NCBI RefSeq assembly: GCF_003432485.1
Contig: NZ_QVNQ01000003.1
Coordinates: 806,001-870,000 of the forward strand
Source of the DNA: Actinomadura spongiicola
GTDB lineage: Bacteria > Actinomycetota > Actinomycetes > Streptosporangiales > Streptosporangiaceae
Reading direction: 5' to 3'
DNA length: 64,000 nucleotides
The notes below the pieces were generated by a model that was not told the origin of the DNA, ran no database searches, and saw nothing but the letters and a program-made list of their open reading frames with translations. The position numbers were made by a program, and so were the translations under genes. The first letter of the stretch is position 1. Each line of letters starts with the position of its first letter. This document shows positions 1-8,404 of this stretch, one piece after another.

Positions 1-1
1 C

Positions 2-517
2 ATGGGCGTCGGCGTGGCGAGCATGCACTACATGGGCATGGCGGCCATGAACATGGCCGGAGACGTCTCCTACCGGAGCGTGCTGGTGGCGCTGTCGGTA
101 CTGATCGCGGTGGTGGCGTCCTCCGTCGCGCTGCTGTTCGCGCTGAACATCCGCGGCGGGTGGGCCACCGCCGGTGCCGCGCTGATCATGGGCGTGGCGG
201 TGACCGGCATGCACTACACCGGCATGGCGGCGATGCGGGTCACCGCGCACACCGAGCAGGCGACGCCCGCCGGCGCGACCGCCACCGACTTCCTGATGCC
301 GCTCATCGGCGGGATGGGCGTGGTGTCGGTGGTCCTGCTGGCCATCATCGCGATGGCGCCGACCGAGGACGAGATGCGGATCGAAGCCGCCCTACAGGAG
401 CGGGTCCGGGCCCGGCAGGACACGGTCGTGCCCCAGGCGGCGCCTCCGCCGTACGCGCCGACACGGCCGATCGAGCCGCCGCGAACCCGCTCCACCGGCG
501 AGTGGTTCGACGGCTGA
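2..517 (+). CDS. MHYT-domain integral membrane protein, 5'-truncated by window edge
   Basis: The visible 171 residues contain two copies of the MHYT signature (MHYMGMAAM near residue 8 and MHYTGMAAM near residue 70), each next to a hydrophobic helix, plus further membrane segments. The last 50 residues are a Pro/Arg-rich cytoplasmic tail. MHYT domains are membrane sensor modules proposed to bind copper or diatomic gases through the conserved Met/His/Tyr residues. Full domains have about six helices and more motif copies, so the real start lies before the window and the ATG at 2 is internal. There is no GGDEF, EAL or kinase domain after the MHYT part, so this is a stand-alone MHYT protein. It converges on nuoN with an 11-base gap. 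Its ligand is unknown. Confidence 0.85.
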   Translation: MGVGVASMHYMGMAAMNMAGDVSYRSVLVALSVLIAVVASSVALLFALNIRGGWATAGAALIMGVAVTGMHYTGMAAMRVTAHTEQATPAGATATDFLMPLIGGMGVVSVVLLAIIAMAPTEDEMRIEAALQERVRARQDTVVPQAAPPPYAPTRPIEPPRTRSTGEWFDG

Positions 518-528
518 CCGGGACATGA

Positions 529-1905
529 TCAGGACGCGGTGAGAGCGATGCCGCTGCCGACGCCCAGCAGTACGGACAGCACTGCCGCCACGACCGCGAC
601 GGTCGAGGCGCCGCGTGCCGGACGGGGTGCCGGGCGGCCGGTTCGCCGTCCGAACAGCGGGATGATCCAGCGCAGATAGTAGAAGACACTCGCGACCGTG
701 TTGACGGCGGCGACCACGGCGAGCCAGGCGTGACCGCCGTCCAGCGCGGCGCCGAACATCAGGACCTTGCCGACGAACACGGCGGTCGGCGGCGTTCCGA
801 CGAGGCCGAGCAGGCAGACGACCAGGGAGAGCCCGAGCAGCGGCGAGCGGCGCAGCAGGCCCGTGTATCCGGCGAGATCGTCGCGTCCGGCGGCGAGCAC
901 GACGGCGAAGGCGCCCACGTTGGTCACGGCGTAGGCGGCGAGGTAGTAGAGCACGGCGGGCTCCGCGAGGTCCGTCCGTCCGGCCATGGCGACCGGGACG
1001 AGCAGGTAGCCCGCCTGGCTGACCGTCGAGTACGCCAGCAGCCGCCGGACGTTGTCCTGCCCGAACGCGGCGAGGTTGCCCAGCGTCATCGTGACGGCGG
1101 CGATCACGGCGACGAGCACCGCCCAGCCGCCGGGCGACGTCTCGGCGCCGAACCGGTACAGGGCGGCGAACGCGCCGATCTTCGGGACGGTCGTGACGAA
1201 GGCGGCGACGGCCGGGGGCGCGCCCTCCGTGACGTCCGGGACCCAGAAGTGCCCCGGGACGGCGCCCGCCTTGAACAGCGGCCCGGCCAGCAGCGCGACG
1301 ACGCCGACCGCGACGACCGCCGGCGACGCGTCCGCGAACCCCTCGCGCAGCATCGGATACGCCGTGCCTCGCCCGACCCCGAACAGCAGCGTGACGCCGC
1401 CGAGCATCACCACGCCGAGCAGCGCGCCCATCAGGTAGTACTTCAGCGCGGCCTCGGTGCCCGGCGCGTCCTTGCCGAACCCGGCGAGCGCGTACGCGGG
1501 GATGCTCGCCAGCAGGTACGCGGCGACCAGCACCAGCAGGTCGGACGTCGCGCCGAGCGCGACGGTCCCGAGCGCCGACAGCAGGATCAGTGTGTAATGC
1601 TCGCTCTCCCGCGGATGGTCGCGCACCTGCCCGGCGGCGAGGATCACGACGAGAAGGGTCGAGCCGAACACGACGATCCGGGTGACGTGCGTGACCGGGT
1701 CGATCTCGAACGCGTCGAACGCCATCAGGTCGGGGCGGGTCGCGGCGACGCCCGCTACGGCCAGCCCTGCGACGAGCCCGGCCGCGCAGATCACGGCGAC
1801 CCGCCACTGCCGTGTCCGCGGCAGGAAAAGCCCGTTGACCAGGCCGAGCACGGCGGCGATGAGCACGCACAGCTCGGGCGCGAGGTCGGCGGGGTTCTCG
1901 TTCAT
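529..1905 (-). CDS. nuoN: NADH-quinone oxidoreductase subunit N (complex I antiporter-like subunit)
   Basis: The protein has 458 residues and is almost entirely transmembrane helices, which fits the family. Hallmarks are the segment ALKYYLMGALLG and the motif FKAGAVPGHFWVPDVTEGAP with its membrane-embedded Lys, the proposed proton-channel residues of Mrp-type subunits. NuoN forms the proton-translocating subunit nearest the quinone end of the membrane arm. It is the last gene of the nuo operon: its ATG overlaps the nuoM stop by one base (TGATG), which implies translational coupling. The operon lacks a peripheral arm, so the electron donor is not obvious. Confidence 0.95.
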   Translation of the reverse strand: MNENPADLAPELCVLIAAVLGLVNGLFLPRTRQWRVAVICAAGLVAGLAVAGVAATRPDLMAFDAFEIDPVTHVTRIVVFGSTLLVVILAAGQVRDHPRESEHYTLILLSALGTVALGATSDLLVLVAAYLLASIPAYALAGFGKDAPGTEAALKYYLMGALLGVVMLGGVTLLFGVGRGTAYPMLREGFADASPAVVAVGVVALLAGPLFKAGAVPGHFWVPDVTEGAPPAVAAFVTTVPKIGAFAALYRFGAETSPGGWAVLVAVIAAVTMTLGNLAAFGQDNVRRLLAYSTVSQAGYLLVPVAMAGRTDLAEPAVLYYLAAYAVTNVGAFAVVLAAGRDDLAGYTGLLRRSPLLGLSLVVCLLGLVGTPPTAVFVGKVLMFGAALDGGHAWLAVVAAVNTVASVFYYLRWIIPLFGRRTGRPAPRPARGASTVAVVAAVLSVLLGVGSGIALTAS

Positions 1906-3392
1906 CAGCGGCCCACGAGCGCGACGACCGCCGCGGACAGCGGTTCGATCGTGTCGAGCAGGACGCGCGGCGCGACACCGATCAGCAGGGACAGCGCGAG
2001 CAGCGGGACGAGCGCCGCCAGTTCGGGCCGTCGCACGTCGGTGACGCGCGGCGTCAGCTCGCCGGGCTGTCCGAGCACCACCAGGTGCAGGACGCGCAGG
2101 AACAGCGCCGCCGTGACGAGGATCCCCGCGACGGCGAGCGCACCGGTCACCGCCGTCGCCGCGGTGCCGGTCCCGATCGTTCCGGCGAAGATCTGGAACT
2201 CGGCGATGAAACCGGACAGGCCCGGCAGCCCCAGCGAGGCGAACGCGGCGACCGCGACGAGACCCGCGAAGACGGGGGCGCGGCGCGCGACGCCGCCGAA
2301 CCGTCCGATGTCGTAGCTCCCGGCCCGGTCGTGGAGGACCCCGCAGAGCAGGAACAGCGCGCCGGTGACGAGGCCGTGGCTGACCATCTGCGTGACCGCT
2401 CCCGTGACCGCGAGCCGCCGGGCGTCGGTGTCACCGGCCGCGTACCCGGCCGCGCCCAGCGCGAGGACGATGTACCCCATGTGGTTGACGGACGTGTACG
2501 CGACGAGCCGTTTGACGTTGTCCTGCGCGAGCGCGACGAAGGCCCCGTACAGGACGCTGACGAGCCCGACGACGAGCATCACGAGGGCGTAGCGGCGCCA
2601 GGCGTCCGGCAGCAGCGGCATCGCGATCCGCACGAGCCCGTACGTCCCCATCTTCAGCATGACCCCGGCGAGGACCGCCGACCCGGCGGCGGGCGCGTCG
2701 GTGTGCGCGGGCGGCAGCCAGGTGTGGAACGGCACGACCGGCGTCTTGATCGCGAGGCCGGCGCCGACCGCGAGGAGCGTCAGCCCGGCGAGCCCGGGAG
2801 ACCCGGCGAACGGCGGGGTGCGGGTCAGTTCGACCATGTCGAACGTGTGCGGGTCCGCGCCGAGATAGAGACCGATGAACCCGAGCAGCAGGACGAGCGA
2901 CCCCAGGAACGTGTAGAGGAAGAACTTCAGCGCCGAGCGGGCCCGGTCCTCGTGTCCCCACAGCAGGATCACGAAGTACATGCCGACGATCGACAGGTCG
3001 AAGAACACGAAGAACAGCAGAAGGTCGAGCGCCGCGAACAGCCCGAGGCAGACCGTTTCCAGGAACAGGAACAGCATCGCGAACGCCCGCACCCGGTGCG
3101 TGTTCCGCAGCGAGTACACCGCGCACGTGGCGAACAGGACGGCCGTCAGCGCCAGGAGCGGCAGCGACAGACCGTCCACACCCACGTGGTACCCGGCTCG
3201 GACGGACGGGATCCATCGCGCGTCCGTCTCGAACGACGTCCCGCCGCCCGTCCCGTGCGCGGCCCACATCGCCGCGACGAGCGCCAGCTCGACGACGCTG
3301 ACGCCGAGCCACGTCCATGGGACGGCGCGGCGCGGCACGCCCGGCAGCGCGAGCGCGACGGCCAGCGGCAGGAAGATGACCAGGGTCAGCAT
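1905..3392 (-). CDS. nuoM: NADH-quinone oxidoreductase subunit M
   Basis: This 495-residue polytopic protein begins MLTLVIFLPLAVALALPG. That start was chosen because the open frame upstream is an antisense shadow of nuoL without membrane character. The core channel motif is intact: AIKTPVVPFHTWLPPAHTDAP, followed by GVMLKMGTYGLVRI. At the place where NuoM normally has the TM5 glutamate (in a WE..PMYF context), this protein reads FFDLSIVGMYFVI, so Asp appears to replace Glu. It starts 4 bases after the nuoL stop and overlaps nuoN by one base. Confidence 0.95.
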   Translation of the reverse strand: MLTLVIFLPLAVALALPGVPRRAVPWTWLGVSVVELALVAAMWAAHGTGGGTSFETDARWIPSVRAGYHVGVDGLSLPLLALTAVLFATCAVYSLRNTHRVRAFAMLFLFLETVCLGLFAALDLLLFFVFFDLSIVGMYFVILLWGHEDRARSALKFFLYTFLGSLVLLLGFIGLYLGADPHTFDMVELTRTPPFAGSPGLAGLTLLAVGAGLAIKTPVVPFHTWLPPAHTDAPAAGSAVLAGVMLKMGTYGLVRIAMPLLPDAWRRYALVMLVVGLVSVLYGAFVALAQDNVKRLVAYTSVNHMGYIVLALGAAGYAAGDTDARRLAVTGAVTQMVSHGLVTGALFLLCGVLHDRAGSYDIGRFGGVARRAPVFAGLVAVAAFASLGLPGLSGFIAEFQIFAGTIGTGTAATAVTGALAVAGILVTAALFLRVLHLVVLGQPGELTPRVTDVRRPELAALVPLLALSLLIGVAPRVLLDTIEPLSAAVVALVGR

Positions 3393-3396
3393 GGGC

Positions 3397-5004
3397 TCAC
3401 CCGGCCAGGACGGCGACGAGGACGAGCACCGCGAGCACCACCGCCGCCTGCGCGAAGTACAGATGGACCTGCCCGGTCTGCGGGCGCCGGGCCAGGGCGG
3501 CGAGGCCCCGCGCGGCCCGCCCGACCGCACCGACGAGGCCGTCGACACGAAGCTCGACGCGGCGGCGGGCGAGCCCGGCCGTCCACCGTCCGCCCCGCGC
3601 GACGCCCTCCACGGCGCCGTCGACCACCCGATCGTCGAACCGCGCGAGGGCCCGCGCCACCGCGAACCCGGGTCGGACCACTCCTGCCAGCGCCGCCCGC
3701 TCCAGCCAGAACCACCGCAAGGCCCACGCCGGCTCCGGAACCCGGCGCACGGCCACCACGACCCCCACCGTCAGGACCGCGAACGCTCCGGCCAGCGCCG
3801 ACTCCCAGGCCACGGGCCCGGCTTCGCCCAGAATTCCGGGCAGCCCGAGCACGCCGAGCCCGGCGCCCGCCACGGCCAGCCCCGCCAGCGGAATCCGCTG
3901 CGCCAACGGAACCGGGACCCGCTCGGCCGCCTGGAACAACCGCAGCAGCGCCTTACCGGCGTAGGCCGCCGAGAGCACGGACGCCGCGAACCCCACGGCG
4001 AGCAGTGCGGACGACCCGACGCCCGCCAGCACCTCGTCCTTGGTCACCCACAACGACAGCGGCGGAACACCGGCCAGCGCGACCGCGCCGATCCCGAACG
4101 CGACATCGACCACTCGGTGGGTGCCGCGCCTGGTCAGCCACACACCCGCGCACAGGAACAGCAGGCTCTTCACCGCGGCGTGCGCGATGAGATGCGCCGT
4201 CCCGCCGTCGACCGCTCCGGCTCCGGCGGCCAGCACCATGAAGCCGATCTGCGCGCACGTGGACGCCGCGAGCAGCTGCTTCAGGTCCCGCTGCGCGAGC
4301 GCGACCGCGCCGAGCAGCAGCGCGGTCAGCGCACCGGCCCAGCTCACGGTCGTGGCGGCCCATCCGGTGGCGTCCAGCAGCGGACGCAGGCGCAGCAGCA
4401 GGTAGGCCCCGGCGACCACCATCGCGGCCGAGTGCAGCAGCGCCGACACCGGGCTCGGGCCCGCCATGGCCCGCGACAGCCAGAACGAGAACGGCAGCTG
4501 CGCCGACTTGCCCAGCGCCGCGACCACGACACCGGCCGCGATCAGGTCCCGCCAAGGGGCGTTCGCCGTCGCGAGGTCGTCCAACTTCAGCGAGTGGGCA
4601 CCGGCGACCGCGAACCCCGCCGCCGCGTAGAGGCCCATGTCGGCTGCCCGGGTCGTGAGGAACGCGACGTCCGCCGACCGGACGCGTTCCGGGTCCGACC
4701 AGACGTAGCCGATGAGCGCGTACGACATCGCGCCCATGACCTCCCAGCCCATCAACAGCAGCAGCAGGTCGGACGCGGTGACCGTGACGGCCATCGCCGC
4801 CGCGAACAGCAGCATCAACGCGTGGAACCGGACGCCGTAGCCGTCCGCCCAGGCATAGGCGAGCACCGCCACCAGCACCACGGCCAGGGTCACGAGCAGG
4901 AAGACGGACAACTCGTCCACCACCAGCCCGCTCCCCCATCCCGGGATCATCCCTGCCTTCTGTGGGGGGACGACCCCCCACACCCCCCGGAGCGCTGCGC
5001 TCAT
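3397..5004 (-). CDS. nuoL: NADH-quinone oxidoreductase subunit L, shortened at the N-terminus
   Basis: The channel residues of NuoL are present: GWEVMGAMSYALIGYV (TM5 Glu), ALGKSAQLPFSFWL (Lys) and GPSPVSALLHSAAMVVAG, and a C-terminal helix follows an amphipathic stretch. At 535 residues it is shorter than the usual 600 or more. Homology begins at VVDELSVFLLV, which corresponds to about residue 70 of typical NuoL, so the first two membrane helices seem to be missing. The replacing N-terminus (about 18 residues) is encoded by a GC-rich palindromic repeat at 4961-4982. The start at 5004 forms ATGA with the nuoK stop and follows an AAGGG ribosome binding site. An internal ATG at 4950 is an alternative start. 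Confidence 0.9.
   Translation of the reverse strand: MSAALRGVWGVVPPQKAGMIPGWGSGLVVDELSVFLLVTLAVVLVAVLAYAWADGYGVRFHALMLLFAAAMAVTVTASDLLLLLMGWEVMGAMSYALIGYVWSDPERVRSADVAFLTTRAADMGLYAAAGFAVAGAHSLKLDDLATANAPWRDLIAAGVVVAALGKSAQLPFSFWLSRAMAGPSPVSALLHSAAMVVAGAYLLLRLRPLLDATGWAATTVSWAGALTALLLGAVALAQRDLKQLLAASTCAQIGFMVLAAGAGAVDGGTAHLIAHAAVKSLLFLCAGVWLTRRGTHRVVDVAFGIGAVALAGVPPLSLWVTKDEVLAGVGSSALLAVGFAASVLSAAYAGKALLRLFQAAERVPVPLAQRIPLAGLAVAGAGLGVLGLPGILGEAGPVAWESALAGAFAVLTVGVVVAVRRVPEPAWALRWFWLERAALAGVVRPGFAVARALARFDDRVVDGAVEGVARGGRWTAGLARRRVELRVDGLVGAVGRAARGLAALARRPQTGQVHLYFAQAAVVLAVLVLVAVLAG
4961..4982. repeat. GC-rich palindrome (GTGGGGGG family) inside nuoL start region
   Basis: TGTGGGGGG at 4961-4969 and CCCCCCACA at 4974-4982 form perfect 9-base arms around a 4-base loop. 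Related palindromes occur at 13620-13640 and 24741-24756. Here the element lies inside the first codons of nuoL, only about 20 bases after the nuoK/nuoL overlap, so it would form a hairpin in the mRNA just after the start codon. Confidence 0.7.
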
Positions 5005-5306
5005 CCCTTGAGATCTCCCGCGTCATCCGTGAGATCCACGTCCCGCGCCCGGAACAGCGCGGTGACGACGGCGAAGCCCATCGCCATCTCCAGCGCCATG
5101 ACGGTGATGGCCACGAGCACCAGGACCTGACCGTCCGCGGACCCCGGCGACACCCAGTGCCAGAACCCCGCCGCGGCGACCACCACACCGTTGATCATGA
5201 GTTCGAGGCCCATCATCAGCATCACGATCGACTGCTGGGACAGCGCGCCGAACAACCCGACGCAGAACAGCGCCGCCCCCAGCAGGAGGAAGGTCTCAAG
5301 CGTCAT
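5001..5306 (-). CDS. nuoK: NADH-quinone oxidoreductase subunit K
   Basis: This 101-residue protein with three membrane helices (MTLETFLLLGAALFCVGLFG, then MGLELMINGVVVAAAGF with the conserved Glu, then ITVMALEMAMGFAVVTALF) matches the usual length of NuoK. The ATG at 5306 was preferred to upstream in-frame starts (ATG 5321, GTG 5330) because it gives the canonical N-terminus and has a G-rich SD-like stretch (GAGCGGGG) just upstream. It overlaps the nuoJ end by 11 bases and shares ATGA with nuoL. Confidence 0.93.
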   Translation of the reverse strand: MTLETFLLLGAALFCVGLFGALSQQSIVMLMMGLELMINGVVVAAAGFWHWVSPGSADGQVLVLVAITVMALEMAMGFAVVTALFRARDVDLTDDAGDLKG

Positions 5307-5811
5307 CGCGGCCCCGCTCATAGCGTCCACGGCTCGTCGCGAGCACCACGGACGCGATCATGGTGGCCAGGATGGCGACGCCGAGCACCATCATGACCAG
5401 CATCTTCGGCCCCATGATCGAGGCTCCGAGCGCGAACGTCGGGTCGGGCGGCGGGCGGCCCGCCCGCTCCGGCCACGGCGCCGCGAAGATCCCCGCCGCA
5501 AGCGCGGCGAACGCGCCGGCGGAGATGGCGAGCGCGCCCCGCGCGTTGTGCGTCATCGTCATCGGCATCAGCCCCGCCGGGTTCATCATGTACATGACCA
5601 TGAACACGACCATCACCAGCATCTCCATGATCATCATCAGGACGATCAGTACGCCGAGGTAGCTCAGGCCGACCAGCAGCAGCTCGCCTCCGACGCAGAG
5701 GAAGGACGCGAGCAGCGCGAACGTCGCCCGCGCCATCGAGTCCACGACGAACACCGCGACGCCGAACCCGACGGCGGCGACCGCGAGCACCCAGAACCCG
5801 GCGTCCACCAC
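5296..5811 (-). CDS. nuoJ: NADH-quinone oxidoreductase subunit J
   Basis: This is a 171-residue membrane protein with about five helices, including the characteristic third helix segment GELLLVGLSYLGVLIVLMM. A very Met-rich stretch follows (around residues 60-85). The GTG start at 5811 has a strong binding site, GGGAGGAG, about 6 bases upstream and lies 15 bases after the nuoH stop. NuoJ links the quinone site to the proton channels in complex I. Confidence 0.92.
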   Translation of the reverse strand: MVDAGFWVLAVAAVGFGVAVFVVDSMARATFALLASFLCVGGELLLVGLSYLGVLIVLMMIMEMLVMVVFMVMYMMNPAGLMPMTMTHNARGALAISAGAFAALAAGIFAAPWPERAGRPPPDPTFALGASIMGPKMLVMMVLGVAILATMIASVVLATSRGRYERGRDDA

Positions 5812-5826
5812 GGCCCCGCTCCTCCC

Positions 5827-6690
5827 TCAGACCACGACGATTCCGACGACGAGCATCTGCAGCAGCGTGGCGGGGATCAGCACCGTCCACGCCACCGTCA
5901 TGAACCGGTCCATGCGCAGTACCGGCAGCCGCCGCCGCGTCCAGACCAGGAACGTCAGGACGGCGCAGGTCTTCACCAGCGACCACGCCCACCCGGGCAG
6001 CACCGGTCCCGACCCGCCGCCGAGGAACAGCGGGACCGCGGCGCCCGCCGAGACCGTCAGCAGCCCGTACCGTCCCGCCGTGAGGACGAGCCGGTCCGGG
6101 CCGGACAGCTCCAGCGCCGCGCCGCCCGCGAGGTCGCCTGCGACCGGATGACCGAACGGCCCCCAGAACGCCATCGCGAGTGCGGAGAGCAGGTACACGA
6201 CGAACGCGACCGGCATCCACACCGCGTACCAGAGCCCGTCCTGCGCGTCCCCGATGGTCCGCAGGTCGAGGGAGTGCGCGGCCAGCGCCGCCGTGATGAG
6301 CGCGAACATGTGCGGCAGCTCGTACGCGAGCCCCTGCGCGACGAACCGGTAGCCGCCGATGAGGGCGTACGCGGAGTTGACTCCCCATCCGGTTAGCCAC
6401 ACCGACGCCCACGCCACCACCTCCATGGCGTTGAACCAGACGACGCCGACCGCCGTGTCCACCGCGACGCGGTCACCGAACGGCACCACCAGCGCCGCGA
6501 GCGCCGCAGCCACCGGCAGCGACACGACCCCGATCCGCGTCAGCGGACGGTCGGCCCTGGCCGTGACGCGCCGCTGTGTGGTCAAAAGCCGTGCGACCTC
6601 GTGGAACGGTTCTGCGGGACGTCCCGCGAAGGCCCCGTTCAGACATGCGGCGGCGACCGCCAGCCCGCCGAGAACGACCACCTCAACCAT
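5827..6690 (-). CDS. nuoH: NADH-quinone oxidoreductase subunit H
   Basis: The 287-residue protein is shorter than typical NuoH (about 320-450). It keeps the quinone-loop region as GWGVNSAYALIGGYRFVAQ followed by GLAYELPHMFAL, which corresponds to the canonical GWASNNKYALLGGLRSAAQ/ISYE segment, with the acidic residue of the loop retained. Several loop residues differ from respiratory NuoH, which suggests a different quinone site or partner. Its ATG overlaps the end of the preceding NuoB/NuoD-like gene by 8 bases. Confidence 0.9.
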   Translation of the reverse strand: MVEVVVLGGLAVAAACLNGAFAGRPAEPFHEVARLLTTQRRVTARADRPLTRIGVVSLPVAAALAALVVPFGDRVAVDTAVGVVWFNAMEVVAWASVWLTGWGVNSAYALIGGYRFVAQGLAYELPHMFALITAALAAHSLDLRTIGDAQDGLWYAVWMPVAFVVYLLSALAMAFWGPFGHPVAGDLAGGAALELSGPDRLVLTAGRYGLLTVSAGAAVPLFLGGGSGPVLPGWAWSLVKTCAVLTFLVWTRRRLPVLRMDRFMTVAWTVLIPATLLQMLVVGIVVV

Positions 6691-7531
6691 CGGCCGACCC
6701 GAGGTCCGGATCGAGACCGGCGACGATCAGCCGCGCCTCCCCGAGATCAGCGCCTTCGAGGCGCGGAGGCAGGCCCGCCAAGACCTCCGGCCAGGGCTCA
6801 CTCGGCCGACCGGCGGCAGGGCGTCCTTCGAGCGCGGCTCCGATGTCCCGCAACCACCCGTCGACGTCGGCCGCGTTCCGGGTCATCCAGCGCAGCACCC
6901 GCGACCGCCCGACCCTCCGGGCGAACCGGTGGAACCGCCGCGCCACGTCCGGGACGCCCTCCAGCGCCTCGTCCCTCAACAGGGCCGCCCGCTCGCCCGC
7001 CGCGTCCCAGCCCGCGACACGCAGCAACCGCGCCACGCCGTCGAGGCGGCGGGCCGCCCGCCGGCCCTCGTGCCAGAACGTCCCGTCCGCCGTGTCGACC
7101 GCGACGACCTCGGCGGCCTGCACGACGTCACCCTGCAAGGTCAGATCGACCCGCAGCCCGGCGGGCCAGTGGGCCAGCACGGGCCCGAGCGGGACATGCA
7201 GCACGTCGAGCCGCAGGCCGTCCCGATCGTCCGCCCGGTCGGCCATGCCGACCTCGTCCATCTCCAGCCGGGCCCGCGAATGATCACCGACCGTCACGAG
7301 GTCCGCGGACATCCGCGCACGCGGCTCCGGCATGTCCCGCCACACGACGTCGATGGCCCGCGCCAGTTCCGCCCCCGGGTTCCCGCAGACCACGAGCGTC
7401 CCCGTCTCCGTGGGGGACGAGGCGGCCCGCCACCCGCGCCGCCGCAGCTCGGCCTCGACCCGCAGCCGCTCGGCCGTCCCGTCCGCCGCCGACACCACGA
7501 ACGGACGCGCGGCCGCGGCCCTCAGGCCCAC
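6683..7531 (-). CDS. Degenerate NuoB-NuoD-like fusion protein of the partial nuo operon
   Basis: This 282-residue soluble protein occupies the operon position of nuoB, C and D. Residues 44-75 (GTLVVCG...ARAIDVVWRDMPEPRARMS) resemble the NuoB core (vaGT.t.kmapalrrvyeqMPEPkwvis). Residues 110-145 (HVPLGP, then LQGDVVQAAEV) resemble the start of NuoD (HPSTHGVLRL, then LDGEVVVEADP). Only one Cys (about residue 49) is visible, so the four NuoB ligands of cluster N2 are missing. The GTG at 7531 is preferred because it has a GAGGGGG site about 8 bases upstream and overlaps the nuoA stop by 10 bases. A catalytic role is unlikely. It may be a structural plug or adaptor, or it could dock another redox module. 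Confidence 0.6.
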   Translation of the reverse strand: MGLRAAAARPFVVSAADGTAERLRVEAELRRRGWRAASSPTETGTLVVCGNPGAELARAIDVVWRDMPEPRARMSADLVTVGDHSRARLEMDEVGMADRADDRDGLRLDVLHVPLGPVLAHWPAGLRVDLTLQGDVVQAAEVVAVDTADGTFWHEGRRAARRLDGVARLLRVAGWDAAGERAALLRDEALEGVPDVARRFHRFARRVGRSRVLRWMTRNAADVDGWLRDIGAALEGRPAAGRPSEPWPEVLAGLPPRLEGADLGEARLIVAGLDPDLGSADG

Positions 7532-7869
7532 CGCAGCGCCCCCTCGCGCCACGCGTACAGGACGCCGACCAGGATCAGCCCGAGGAAGAGGAACATCTCC
7601 ACGACCGCCTTCACGCCCACGGACGCGACGACGAGCGCCCACGGATACATGAAGATCATCTCCATGTCGAAGGCGAGGAAGATCATCGAGACCGCGTACC
7701 AGCGCACGTGGTACCGCGACACCGCGTGCTCGACCGGCCGCGCCCCCGAGAGGAACGGCCCCGCCTCCAGAAGCCCCCGGGGCGCCATCGCCCAGGACGC
7801 CGCGTACACGGCGGCGATGAGCGCGCCGACCAGGCCCACCACCGAGAGGACGACGACGAACGGCGCCAT
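7522..7869 (-). CDS. nuoA: NADH-quinone oxidoreductase subunit A
   Basis: This is a 115-residue, three-helix protein and the first gene of the operon. The family motif RFYLVAILFIIFDVEVVFLYPWA is seen as RWYAVSMIFLAFDMEMIFMYPWA. The preceding loop, which in respiratory NuoA reads YECG, reads LEAG here, so the conserved loop Cys is gone. That fits a membrane arm not attached to a normal peripheral arm. About 80 bases separate it from the EspR-like regulator, which is transcribed in the same direction. Confidence 0.93.
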   Translation of the reverse strand: MAPFVVVLSVVGLVGALIAAVYAASWAMAPRGLLEAGPFLSGARPVEHAVSRYHVRWYAVSMIFLAFDMEMIFMYPWALVVASVGVKAVVEMFLFLGLILVGVLYAWREGALRWA

Positions 7870-7948
7870 TGCCCCTCCCGGGTACGGTTCCCTGACGCCG
7901 TGTCCCCTACCTGATCAGGCACCGGCAAAACATGGGGGCGCCGGTGGG

Positions 7949-8404
7949 CTACCCGTGCCCGCCGTGCCGTTCCCGGTCGGCGGCCGCGGCGCCGAGGATC
8001 ATCTCGTCCACGACCCAGCGGGCCTCCGGGGACAGGTCGACGAGCGCCCGCAGCACCTCGGGCCGGATGACGCCGTTCTCGACGTCGCGGCGCAGTGCCT
8101 TGAGCGTCAGGTCCTCGCCGATCGGGTCCGACTCGCTCGGGAACCCGAAGAAGCCGATCGGGACACCGAAGAAAGTGGCGAGCGCGGTGAGCGTCTTGAG
8201 CTGCGGGTTCTCCTGCCGTCCGGTGCGCAGCTTCCACACGGTGGTGGACGAGATGTCCTCGCCGGTGGCGGCCGCGATGGCGGCGGCGGCGTCCACGTTG
8301 TTGCGCGGCGGCTCCGCGTCGGCGGGCCACAGGTTCCGGATCAGCCACTCGACCTTCTCGGCCAGCGACGCACCCGGCGACACCTCGTCCAAGCGATCCC
8401 GCAT
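7949..8404 (-). CDS. EspR-like XRE-family DNA-binding regulator
   Basis: The 151-residue protein has an N-terminal helix-turn-helix (about residues 35-85: DISSTTVWKLRTGRQENPQLKT, split here by the core Trp-Lys-Leu-Arg-x-Gly signature). A short helical C-terminal region follows (residues 95-140). The layout and the signature WKLRTG..NPQ..TL.ALA.FF matches mycobacterial EspR, a nucleoid-associated dimeric regulator, and similar small actinobacterial regulators. Tandem ATGs lie at 8407 and 8404; 8404 gives the better distance to the GGGAGG site. It precedes nuoA in the same direction, so it may be cotranscribed with or regulate the nuo operon. That link is inference. Confidence 0.8.
   Translation of the reverse strand: MRDRLDEVSPGASLAEKVEWLIRNLWPADAEPPRNNVDAAAAIAAATGEDISSTTVWKLRTGRQENPQLKTLTALATFFGVPIGFFGFPSESDPIGEDLTLKALRRDVENGVIRPEVLRALVDLSPEARWVVDEMILGAAAADRERHGGHG

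Noticed and set aside
3392..3548. Upstream extension of nuoM to 3548
   Set aside because: The extra 52 residues are Ser/Arg/Pro-rich antisense to nuoL; the ATG at 3392 gives the standard N-terminus.
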